This document shows, one piece after another, positions 1 to 5,602 of a stretch of DNA of 5,602 nucleotides. The first letter of the stretch is position 1, and every line of letters starts with the position of its first letter. Source of the stretch: an uncultured Clostridium sp. (GTDB lineage: Bacteria > Cyanobacteriota > Vampirovibrionia > Gastranaerophilales > Gastranaerophilaceae). The position numbers and the translations under genes are program-made. The notes under the pieces are model-generated. The model ran no database searches and was not told the DNA's origin. It was given only the letters and a program-made list of their open reading frames with translations. The stretch covers positions 1-5,602 of the forward strand of contig CAUDIU010000100.1 in the NCBI GenBank assembly GCA_958449715.1, written 5' to 3'.

Positions 1-93
1 TATGGTGCTTTAGGAATGGCTAAAGAAGGATATAAATATGATAAAATTTTAAAAAATTGGGTATATATAAATTATTATTTAGGAGATTTTAGT
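1..93 (+). CDS. Probable C-terminal tail of a SpoIID/LytB-domain protein (5' partial, no stop of its own)
   Basis: The only frame open from the left edge reads YGALGMAKEGYKYDKILK and, a few residues later, NYYLGD. This matches the end of the SpoIID/LytB domain, where a (S)QYGAxGMAxxGxxYxxILxxYYxG pattern closes the fold. Family members are peptidoglycan-acting proteins: sporulation SpoIID is a lytic transglycosylase, and LytB-like relatives occur in non-sporulating bacteria. Most of the gene, including any catalytic residue, lies outside the window, so activity cannot be judged. Compared with the usual ILK-YY-G spacing there appear to be about five extra residues (WVYIN). No stop codon follows: the frame continues into the sugar transporter. 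The tail may be a remnant whose stop was lost, a genuine fusion, or an assembly join. The family call rests on about 30 residues. Confidence 0.5.
81..85 (+). promoter_or_regulatory. Ribosome binding site that decides the symporter start
   Basis: A perfect AGGAG lies 8 nt before the ATG at 94. The earlier in-frame ATG at 16 has only a GGA directly against it and lies inside the SpoIID-like motif. The site therefore supports initiation at 94, which also gives a protein of the family's usual length. Confidence 0.8.
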
Positions 94-1506
94 ATGGAAG
101 ATTGTATTAACACTTGCGATGAGGGCAGAGTTAAAAAAGCTAAACGCATGAAGATTTTTATCTCTTTTGCTGCCGGTATGGCAGGGCTTTTATTTGGTCT
201 TGATATTGGTGTAATATCAGGAGCTTTGCCTTTTATTACTACGCATTTTGAATTGACAAGTCGTTTGCAAGAATGGGTTGTAAGCACAATGATGTTAGGT
301 GCAGCACTTGGTGCAATGTCTACCGGTTGGATTTCTTTCAAATTGGGTAGAAAAAAGAGTTTGATGTCTGGTGCAGCATTGTTTGTATTAGGATCAATCG
401 GTTGTGCTTGTGCTCCGAACGTTGTAACTCTGTTAATTTCTAGAGTTATGCTTGGTTTTGCTGTCGGTATAGCATCTTATGTTGCTCCTTTGTATCTTTC
501 TGAAATGTCTGAAAAGGAAGATAGAGGAAAACTTATTTCTATGTATCAAATGATGGTAACAATAGGTATTCTTGTTGCATTTATTTCTGATACCATATTT
601 AGTTACGGTGGTCATTGGAGATTAATGCTAGGAGTTATAAGTATTCCTGCATTATTGTTGATGGTATCTGTATTTGGATTGCCGGATAGTCCTAGATGGT
701 TAGCATCAAAAGGCCATTTTGAAAAAGCAAAAGATATTTTAAGAATGCTATCTACTACTGATGCGAAGGCAGATGGAGAGTTATCTGAAATTCGTGAAAG
801 CTTGAAAGTTAAACAGGAAGGCTGGGGACTTTTCAGAGCTAATAAAAATGTCCGTCGTGCTGTATATCTTGGAATGTTATTGCAGGCAATGCAACAATTT
901 ACAGGTATGAATGTAATTTTGTATTATGCGCCTCAAATATTTAAACATGCAGGATTTGCAAATACTGAACAACAAATGATTGCAACTGTAATTTGTGGTT
1001 TGACAAACTCATTAGCAACATTAATTGCGATGAGAACTGTTGATAAACAAGGTAGAAAACCTATTTTGAAAATTGGTTTTGCAGGCATGGCAATGGGTTC
1101 ATTCTTGTTAGGTTTGTGCCTATATATGATAAATGCAGGATTTAGTGCATTATGGATTTCTATTTCTGCTATTGTAATGACTTTATTCTTTATTACAAGT
1201 TTTGCAATGAGTGCAGGTCCTGTTATTTGGATTTTGTGTTCAGAAATTCAACCATTGAAAAGCAGAGATTTTGGTGTAGCTTGCTCTACTACTACAAACT
1301 GGATTGTAAACATGATTATCGGTGCTACATTCCTTACATTGATTAATACATTTGGTATTGCAGTTACATTCTGGATTTACACTGCATTGAACTTGTTATT
1401 TATTGTATTGACAATATTATTAATACCTGAAACTAAAGGTATTTCTCTTGAAAATATAGAGAAAAACTTAATGGATGGTAAACCTCTTAAAGAAATTGGT
1501 GTTTAA
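94..1506 (+). CDS. araE: Sugar:proton symporter, major facilitator superfamily sugar-porter family (AraE/GalP type)
   Basis: This is a 470-residue inner-membrane transporter expected to import a pentose or hexose with a proton. Twelve hydrophobic segments fit the pattern. Visible sugar-porter signatures are GLLFGLDIGVISGALPF (31-47), the loop 2-3 motif LGRKK (84-88), a PLYLSE region with downstream DRG (132-145), LPDSPRW (196-202), QQFTGMN (267-273), DKQGRKP (317-323), GPVIWILCSEIQPLK (375-389) and PETKG (445-449). Q267, Q268, N273 and W379 correspond to sugar-contacting residues known from XylE. From memory it resembles E. coli AraE more than GalP, for example LTSRLQEWVV, NVRRAVxLGMLLQAMQQFTGMN and the terminal IGV; AraE is also about 470 residues. 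Arabinose is thus the best guess, but galactose, glucose or xylose remain possible and no catabolic gene nearby decides it. The start at 94 is chosen from the AGGAG and the family length. No promoter is visible upstream; a shared transcript with the SpoIID-like tail is possible. It ends at a strong terminator. Confidence 0.93.
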   Translation: MEDCINTCDEGRVKKAKRMKIFISFAAGMAGLLFGLDIGVISGALPFITTHFELTSRLQEWVVSTMMLGAALGAMSTGWISFKLGRKKSLMSGAALFVLGSIGCACAPNVVTLLISRVMLGFAVGIASYVAPLYLSEMSEKEDRGKLISMYQMMVTIGILVAFISDTIFSYGGHWRLMLGVISIPALLLMVSVFGLPDSPRWLASKGHFEKAKDILRMLSTTDAKADGELSEIRESLKVKQEGWGLFRANKNVRRAVYLGMLLQAMQQFTGMNVILYYAPQIFKHAGFANTEQQMIATVICGLTNSLATLIAMRTVDKQGRKPILKIGFAGMAMGSFLLGLCLYMINAGFSALWISISAIVMTLFFITSFAMSAGPVIWILCSEIQPLKSRDFGVACSTTTNWIVNMIIGATFLTLINTFGIAVTFWIYTALNLLFIVLTILLIPETKGISLENIEKNLMDGKPLKEIGV

Positions 1507-1510
1507 CAAT

Positions 1511-1546
1511 AAAAAAACGCTTGCATTTAATGCAAGCGTTTTTTTT
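1511..1546. terminator. Bidirectional rho-independent terminator
   Basis: CGCTTGCAT (1518-1526) and ATGCAAGCG (1530-1538) form a perfect 9-bp stem around a 3-nt loop. The stem is extended by A-T pairs: seven A (1511-1517) on the left and eight T (1539-1546) on the right. The symmetry lets it terminate the symporter on the plus strand and the galM-GH77 transcript on the minus strand. The stop codon of the GH77-like gene (1545-1547) lies in its T-rich arm. Confidence 0.93.
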
Positions 1547-3428
1547 ATGCAGTAATTTTATTATCTGTTTTTTCGTTATGATGAGATTTGTTTTTGTATA
1601 TTGAATAACTGCCGCCTATTGCTGTTAGAATCCCTGCTGTAATCCATAATATTTTAGATGGTTTAGTATGTTTTGTGATGTTTTCTGAGGAAATAAGTTT
1701 AATATTGTCATCAGTAATATCTTGTATTCCGTTTACAATATTGGCTTCTTTTTCTGTTAAAATATCTCTGAATTTAACAATTTTTGAATACAATTCATTA
1801 TGAGATTTGTCAAATCCTTTTGCTTTAAAGATTTTTTCAAGAGAGTCCATAATATTATATCCGTAGCCTTCTTGTAAAGATTCTTGGTAAGCTTTTTTAT
1901 AGTCTGCAGGAACTTTGTATCTGAAATTTAAGTGAATATCCCCTTCTTTTTCGCAACAATGTCCGTTAAATCTTTCTTCACGACCAAAAACATCTATAAA
2001 GAAAAACATGTTATTTTTAGCCATTGTGATTTCTGCAAATTTGGCTTTTGCGAATTCTATTGGGTTTTCTAATACATCTTTAGGGATATTAAGAATTTTT
2101 GATAAAGGATTAATGTTTTTATTTTTATGAATATTATTGTAGTTACATACATCAGGTATTCCGTTTGCAATTTGTCTTAGAGGTTGAGGATCGTGATTTC
2201 CTACTCCAATTACAAATTCATCAGGAGACCATTTATGATGATTTAAAAATGCATCATTTGATCCCCAATCATCGCCCATATATGTGCTACCATATACTTT
2301 TACTCTATTTTTTATAGGTTCTATTAATTTACCGTCTTTAAACGCTGTGAAATCATCAGGACCTGCATCAAACTCATAAATTATATTATGTAGATCAAAA
2401 TCTTCCCCTTTAACTTCTTTAACCCATTTTTCGATAAGATTTACTAGGTCACTACCCATTTCTTTTTTATTTTCATTTAATATTCTTGTTTCTCCTTTAG
2501 GAGTAATAATTGGAGTGACATAATTCCAAGCGGCATCAACTCTTAGCATGTCATATCTTTTGGCTGCAAGTTGGAATTTCATTTTTAATAATTTATGAGC
2601 ATCACTTGTTTCATCTAATATGTTGTCATAATTTAATGATGGAATTTCCCAAGTTGGTACGCCTATAAAATGGTCTTTTTTAAATGCATTTGGGAATGCT
2701 CTTACTTCATCATCTGTAAAATTAATTGCAACATCTCCACATAGTTTAAGCCCTTTTGTGTGAAGATTCTCAACTCCTTTTTTATGATGTTCTTCTGCAA
2801 GGAATTGTTTAAATTTAAAAAATTCTTGATCGGGTTCATGATCTCTTTTAAAATTTAGCCAGTTATTGTTTTTTTCTACAAATTTTTTATATTTTTGTTT
2901 TAATTCTGTATTATTATCAAGTTTGTTAAATCTTTCAAAAGCTTTTTTTAGAGCGTTGTTTTGAGAATTGTCATTTCCCATTATATTTTCAAAATTTGCT
3001 ATTTTATTTTTTAGATTTCCTGAATTATTTTTCACAATATTTTCATATTCATCTTTAGTTAGTAAATTATTATACTCATTTGTTGTTAATAATTGAGGAT
3101 TAATATTTTGATTCCCAAGGGCAAGGGCTGAACCGTCATAATGTATACCATAAAAATCACCTTCAGGCAGGTCTTGTACAACATTAAAATCAATATATGT
3201 TTTCATATAATCAAGATAATCAATAGCTTCTTTTGAGGATAAATTCCCGACTCCTGTGTTAAAAGAGTCTGCTTGAGGTAAACTTGTTGACGGCATTATA
3301 AAAATAGAATTCCCGGTTTGTCCTGATAATTTTTTCCCTTCTTTTAAAGTGTTTTTAAACTCCTCAATTTCCTCCTGTTTTAAAGCTCGCCCAAAGGATA
3401 CATTTGGTAAAATTTGTCCTACTTTCAT
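1545..3428 (-). CDS. Divergent GH77-like 4-alpha-glucanotransferase with C-terminal membrane anchor
   Basis: This 627-residue protein reads as a divergent MalQ-type (GH77) enzyme; the family transfers alpha-1,4-glucan segments between acceptors. In order: a short N-terminal SFG motif (11-13); YIDFN (78-82); a SALALGNQNINP segment (100-111) like the MalQ SSFAxNP region; an Asn/Lys-rich, probably helical stretch (about 125-200); LCGDVAINFT (229-238) matching the MalQ GDxPIxV strand; RAFPNAF then GVP (243-258), like its WAxPxxF and GVPPD; RVDAAW (296-301), with D298 as candidate nucleophile; YEFD (351-354), with E352 as candidate acid/base; and GNHDP (410-414), with D413 as candidate stabiliser. 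Missing or altered are the HFRG after the nucleophile (here AAW), the GVPPDYFS loop (here GVPTWEIPS) and WGNPLYDW. One hydrophobic segment (about 593-609) is followed by a basic tail. No signal peptide is seen, so the enzyme domain is probably cytoplasmic. It follows galM by 57 nt with its own AGGAG. It could be a GH13/GH77-clan relative with a different substrate, or inactive. Confidence 0.72.
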   Translation of the reverse strand: MKVGQILPNVSFGRALKQEEIEEFKNTLKEGKKLSGQTGNSIFIMPSTSLPQADSFNTGVGNLSSKEAIDYLDYMKTYIDFNVVQDLPEGDFYGIHYDGSALALGNQNINPQLLTTNEYNNLLTKDEYENIVKNNSGNLKNKIANFENIMGNDNSQNNALKKAFERFNKLDNNTELKQKYKKFVEKNNNWLNFKRDHEPDQEFFKFKQFLAEEHHKKGVENLHTKGLKLCGDVAINFTDDEVRAFPNAFKKDHFIGVPTWEIPSLNYDNILDETSDAHKLLKMKFQLAAKRYDMLRVDAAWNYVTPIITPKGETRILNENKKEMGSDLVNLIEKWVKEVKGEDFDLHNIIYEFDAGPDDFTAFKDGKLIEPIKNRVKVYGSTYMGDDWGSNDAFLNHHKWSPDEFVIGVGNHDPQPLRQIANGIPDVCNYNNIHKNKNINPLSKILNIPKDVLENPIEFAKAKFAEITMAKNNMFFFIDVFGREERFNGHCCEKEGDIHLNFRYKVPADYKKAYQESLQEGYGYNIMDSLEKIFKAKGFDKSHNELYSKIVKFRDILTEKEANIVNGIQDITDDNIKLISSENITKHTKPSKILWITAGILTAIGGSYSIYKNKSHHNEKTDNKITA

Positions 3429-3438
3429 TGTTAACTAA

Positions 3439-3443
3439 CTCCT
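3439..3443 (-). promoter_or_regulatory. Ribosome binding site of the GH77-like gene
   Basis: On the minus strand an AGGAG stands 10 nt before the ATG at 3428. It lies in the 57-nt gap after the galM stop. The rest of that gap is A/T runs without a GC stem, so I see no terminator between the genes; they are probably co-transcribed. Confidence 0.75.
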
Positions 3444-3485
3444 ATTTAATATTGCAAAAAACGTAAATATATTTTTATTTTTTTG

Positions 3486-4463
3486 TTATCTTATATTGAA
3501 TTTATAGATTATACTTTTATTGTATTGTTTACTTGATTTTAAAATTGGTTTTTCAAAATTATCATTAGCAAAAGCATTAGGAAAATATTGACATTCCAAA
3601 CAGAAACCTGAATGATTTTTTATTGGAATATTATTTTTACCGTTTTCAGCACCATCAAGAAAATTACCGCTATAGAATTGAAGCCCTGGCAAATCTGTTG
3701 ATACTTCAAGTTCAATCCCGCTTAATTCGCTATATGCTGTTGCAACTTTTCTAATTTCACCGTTATAATTATTTAGCACCCAGTTGTTATCAAAACCTTT
3801 AGCATATTGGATTTGGTAATATTCATTATTAATATCTTTTTCAATATACTGTGGATTTCTAAAATCCATTGGAGTGTTTTCAACTGGTATAATTTTTCCT
3901 GTTGGAATAGATTCTTGATTGTTTTCTGTAAAGTAGTCTGCAAGAATTTGTACTTGATGTCGCAAGATATTTCCATAACCGTTAAGGTTAAAGTAAGTAT
4001 GATTTGTAAGGTTACATACGGTGGTTTTATTTGTTGTTGCTTTATAATTAATTATCAATGAATTATCTTTTAAGGTATATGTGACTTTTACATCAAGTTG
4101 TCCTGGGTAGTTTTCTTCTCCGTCTTCTGATATGTAATTCAATTCTACACTGTTTTCAATTTCTTTTGAATTCCATATTTTTTTATCAAAACCTATATTA
4201 CCGCCATGAAGATGATTTTTTCCGTCATTGCAGTTTAATTGATATTTAGTACCGTCAATTTCTATTAAACCGTTTTTTATTCTGTTACAACATCTTCCGA
4301 CTGTTGCGCCTATGTATTTTGTTTGTCTTTTATATTTTTCAATGTCATCATAACCGAGTACAACATCTACAATTTTTCCATGTCTGTCAGGAGTTTTTAT
4401 TGATATTATGGATGCACCTAATTCTGAAATTTCTATTTCTAAATAATCATTCTTTAAAATCAT
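3486..4463 (-). CDS. galM: Aldose 1-epimerase (mutarotase)
   Basis: This 325-residue cytoplasmic enzyme interconverts the alpha and beta anomers of galactose, glucose and related aldoses, feeding the Leloir pathway or glycolysis. The GalM fold signatures are in order: ELGASIISI (14-22), DVVLGYDD (33-40), GRCCNRI (56-62), NHLHGG with GFDKKIW (83-97), NLTNHTYFNLNG (151-162), KGFDNNWVL (222-230), LPGLQFYSGNFLDG (258-271) and FCLECQYFPNA (287-297). Catalytic and binding residues are intact by alignment to known GalM: H86 and H155 (the latter the general acid), D225 and E290 (general base). The length is a little under the usual 330-350, because the protein begins directly at the first strand. The ATG at 4463 has no AGGAG upstream and there is no other in-frame ATG, GTG or TTG before an upstream stop at 4503-4505, so the start is likely right and may be leaderless. 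It is first in a two-gene unit with the GH77-like gene. Confidence 0.95.
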   Translation of the reverse strand: MILKNDYLEIEISELGASIISIKTPDRHGKIVDVVLGYDDIEKYKRQTKYIGATVGRCCNRIKNGLIEIDGTKYQLNCNDGKNHLHGGNIGFDKKIWNSKEIENSVELNYISEDGEENYPGQLDVKVTYTLKDNSLIINYKATTNKTTVCNLTNHTYFNLNGYGNILRHQVQILADYFTENNQESIPTGKIIPVENTPMDFRNPQYIEKDINNEYYQIQYAKGFDNNWVLNNYNGEIRKVATAYSELSGIELEVSTDLPGLQFYSGNFLDGAENGKNNIPIKNHSGFCLECQYFPNAFANDNFEKPILKSSKQYNKSIIYKFNIR

Positions 4464-4516
4464 AATTTTATGATAACATAAGAATTGTATTTTGAGGAAG
4501 TTTTAGGAGAAAATAT
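4464..4516. promoter_or_regulatory. Divergent promoter region between galM and the flavoprotein gene
   Basis: This 53-bp spacer must carry starts for both divergent genes unless a promoter lies inside coding DNA. An inverted repeat, TTATG-ATAA-CATAA (4468-4481), contains a possible -10 on each strand: TATGAT (4469-4474) rightwards and TATCAT (4475-4470) leftwards. The leftward one ends 6 nt before the galM ATG, which would give a leaderless transcript. No convincing -35 is seen for either, so the promoter assignments are inference. The repeat could instead be an operator. Confidence 0.4.
4505..4509 (+). promoter_or_regulatory. Ribosome binding site of the flavoprotein gene
   Basis: An AGGAG stands 7 nt before the ATG at 4517, an ideal spacing. 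A second purine-rich run, GAGGAAG (4494-4500), lies further upstream, too far to be the main site. Confidence 0.8.
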
Positions 4517-5149
4517 ATGAAAGTTTTATTATTTAATGGTAGTTCTAATGAGCATGGATGTACTTATACAGCGTTAAAAGAAATTGCAGATGTGTTAGAA
4601 AATAATGGAATTGATTCTGAAATTATTCAAATCGGAAAAGGTCCTATACGTGATTGTATTGGTTGTGGTGCTTGTAGAAAAGTTGGTGGTCAATGCGTGT
4701 TTAAAGATGATATTGTAAATGAATCAATTGCAAAAGCAAAAGATGCTGACGGTTTTATTTTTGGCTCACCTGTTTATTATGCTCATCCTAGCGGAAGACT
4801 TTTATCGTTTATGGATAGATTATTTTACGCTGGTGGTGCAAATTTTAAATTCAAACCTGCAGCAGCAATAGCATCTGCAAGACGTGCTGGAACTACAGCA
4901 TCTTTAGATGCAATAATTAAACATTTTACAATAAATCAAATGCCTGTTGTATCTTCGAACTATTGGCCTATGGTACATGGCGGTCAAAATTGTCCTGATG
5001 ATGTGAAAAAAGATTTGGAAGGTTTGCAGGTTATGCGTACTTTAGGTAATAATATGGCGTGGATTTTAAAATGTATTGATGCCGGTAAAAAATCAGGGAT
5101 TAATTATCCAACTGAAGAAGAAAGAATTTGGACTAATTTTATCCGCTAA
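4517..5149 (+). CDS. Iron-sulfur flavoprotein / NAD(P)H-dependent FMN oxidoreductase, flavodoxin-fold family
   Basis: This 210-residue soluble cytoplasmic protein belongs to the NADPH-dependent FMN reductase superfamily. The N-terminal strand and phosphate loop are MKVLLFNGSSNEHGCT (1-16), which binds the FMN phosphate. A cysteine cluster follows, CIGCGAC then C60 (C47, C50, C53, C60), with spacing CX2CX2CX6C. This matches the compact motif of iron-sulfur flavoproteins, which bind a 4Fe-4S cluster beside FMN and act in electron transfer or detoxification of oxidants. GSPVYYAHPSG (83-93) is the usual FMN isoalloxazine loop. RRAGTT (122-127) and SSNYWPMVHG (146-155) are typical of one common subgroup, which by length lacks extra domains. 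The physiological substrate is unknown. It runs divergently from galM and its stop overlaps the end of the opposite metal ATPase by 4 nt, so no terminator fits between them. Neither neighbour indicates a specific role. Confidence 0.9.
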   Translation: MKVLLFNGSSNEHGCTYTALKEIADVLENNGIDSEIIQIGKGPIRDCIGCGACRKVGGQCVFKDDIVNESIAKAKDADGFIFGSPVYYAHPSGRLLSFMDRLFYAGGANFKFKPAAAIASARRAGTTASLDAIIKHFTINQMPVVSSNYWPMVHGGQNCPDDVKKDLEGLQVMRTLGNNMAWILKCIDAGKKSGINYPTEEERIWTNFIR

Positions 5150-5602
5150 GCTTTTAGTGCTCGTAAAGAATTTAATACAGCAAGCAATGCAACTCCAGTG
5201 TCAGCAAATACTGCTCCCCACATTGTGATAAATCCCATTGCTCCGAGTATTAAAAACAGAGCTTTTACACCGAGAGCAAATACTATATTTTGTTTTACGA
5301 TACTCATTGTTTTTCTTGCAATGAGTATTGTTTTATATATTTTATTAGGGTTGTCGTCCATAATTACAGCATCGGCAGCTTCGATTGCAGCATCTGAACC
5401 TAATCCTCCCATCGCAATTCCGGCATCTGCTCTTGTAATTACTGGCGCATCATTAATTCCGTCACCTACAAATATAACGCTTTTATTTTTGTTCTTGCTA
5501 TTAATTAATTCTTCGAGTTTTTCGACTTTTTGATTTGGTAATAATTCCGCATAGAATTTACTCATTCCTATTTTTTTCGCAATATTTTCTGCTGCAAGAT
5601 AT
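5146..5602 (-). CDS. zntA: Heavy-metal P1B-type ATPase, C-terminal part (probable Zn/Cd/Pb exporter; 5' end outside window)
   Basis: The 151 visible residues are the C-terminal end of a metal-translocating P-type ATPase, an inner-membrane pump that exports metal ions using ATP. The frame is open to the right edge; residues YLAAENIAKKIG before the first visible Met (5565) fit the family, so that Met is internal. In fragment numbering: YAELLPNQKVEKLEEL (17-32) is the P-domain segment; GDGINDAP (46-53) is the invariant hinge motif; MGGLGSDAAIEAAD (64-77) follows; two hydrophobic segments (about 103-122 and 124-143) are the last membrane helices. K113 in the first and D134 in the second match the metal-site Lys and Asp of ZntA-type (P1B-2) pumps, which favours Zn, Cd or Pb over copper. 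The phosphorylation DKTG, the CPC metal site and any N-terminal metal domain lie outside. It ends in TAG, overlapping the flavoprotein stop by 4 nt. Confidence 0.93.
   Translation of the reverse strand, partial: YLAAENIAKKIGMSKFYAELLPNQKVEKLEELINSKNKNKSVIFVGDGINDAPVITRADAGIAMGGLGSDAAIEAADAVIMDDNPNKIYKTILIARKTMSIVKQNIVFALGVKALFLILGAMGFITMWGAVFADTGVALLAVLNSLRALKA
5300..5328 (+). terminator. Candidate terminator for the flavoprotein transcript, inside the antisense ATPase gene
   Basis: ATACTCATTG (5300-5309) and CAATGAGTAT (5319-5328) are perfect inverted repeats, 10 bp with a 9-nt T-rich loop. Two bases later comes a run of mostly T (from 5331). It lies about 150 nt after the flavoprotein stop, in the stretch where that transcript must end. 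The stem has only three G-C pairs, so it is weaker than the one at 1511. It also falls in ATPase codons, so it may be chance. Confidence 0.35.

Noticed and set aside
16..18. Earlier ATG as the symporter start
   Set aside because: It lies within the SpoIID-like motif without a properly spaced Shine-Dalgarno and would add 26 non-homologous residues. The ATG at 94 has AGGAG and gives the family length.
75..341. Minus-strand open frame of 88 residues opposite the symporter start
   Set aside because: It lies wholly antisense to a clearly homologous gene, has no recognisable domain and is explained by the codon pattern of the real gene.
433..615. Minus-strand open frame of 60 residues inside the symporter
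   Set aside because: It is antisense to conserved sugar-porter motifs, with low-complexity composition and no domain.
1152..1346. Plus-strand open frame of 64 residues, rich in Cys, Tyr and Phe
   Set aside because: It is an out-of-frame reading of the symporter's membrane helices; the composition is typical of such shadows.
3429..3485. Possible terminator or promoter between galM and the GH77-like gene
   Set aside because: The gap holds A/T runs and a short AT-only palindrome but no GC stem, and I found no properly spaced -35/-10 pair.
3773..4061. Two open frames overlapping galM (minus 3773-3976, plus 3807-4061)
   Set aside because: Both overlap conserved galM sequence in other frames and show no domain or ribosome binding site.
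5087..5109. Possible minus-strand terminator for the ATPase inside the flavoprotein gene
   Set aside because: It has only a 4-bp GGAT/ATCC stem, four bases from a six-T run on the minus strand. This is too weak to call.
5198..5533. Plus-strand open frame of 111 residues, hydrophobic and Ser/Ala/Pro-rich
   Set aside because: It is the antisense reading of the ATPase's conserved P-domain and membrane helices. The ATPase motifs are unmistakable.
5563..5565. ATG on the minus strand as the ATPase start
   Set aside because: The frame stays open to the window edge and the upstream residues fit the P-type ATPase family, so this Met is internal.

Overview
This is a compact, AT-rich bacterial window (about one third G+C by eye) using the standard code, with AGGAG Shine-Dalgarno sites and almost no non-coding DNA. 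The lineage cannot be fixed from the sequence. The AT-rich coding style and the short N-terminal 'SFG' motif on a large tail-anchored protein remind me of gut Gastranaerophilales (Vampirovibrionia/Melainabacteria), but this is an impression from memory, not a demonstrated assignment. Both window ends cut through genes.

Layout, left to right. (1) Positions 1-93 encode what looks like the last residues of a SpoIID/LytB-domain protein. This frame has no stop and runs straight into (2) a complete AraE/GalP-type sugar:proton symporter, plus strand, 94-1506, with its own strong ribosome binding site. (3) A strong, symmetrical hairpin with A and T flanks (1511-1546) ends this gene and the convergent minus-strand pair. 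(4) That pair, transcribed leftwards, is an aldose 1-epimerase (galM, 4463 to 3486) followed 57 nt later by a 627-residue divergent GH77-like glucanotransferase (3428 to 1545) with a C-terminal membrane segment. (5) A 53-bp divergent spacer (4464-4516) separates galM from (6) a plus-strand iron-sulfur flavoprotein/NAD(P)H oxidoreductase (4517-5149). (7) The flavoprotein overlaps by 4 nt, tail to tail, with the 3' end of a P1B-type heavy-metal ATPase on the minus strand. The ATPase continues past the right edge.

The functional theme of the centre is sugar handling: monosaccharide import, sugar anomer interconversion and remodelling of alpha-glucans. The symporter is convergent with the galM-GH77 pair, so the two units share a terminator but not a promoter. 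The flavoprotein and metal ATPase look unrelated to sugar metabolism. The most unusual items are the unusually divergent, membrane-anchored GH77 protein with an N-terminal SFG motif, the stop-less join between the SpoIID-like tail and the symporter, and the strong resemblance of the symporter to enterobacterial AraE. I see no RNA gene, CRISPR array, insertion sequence or phage gene.
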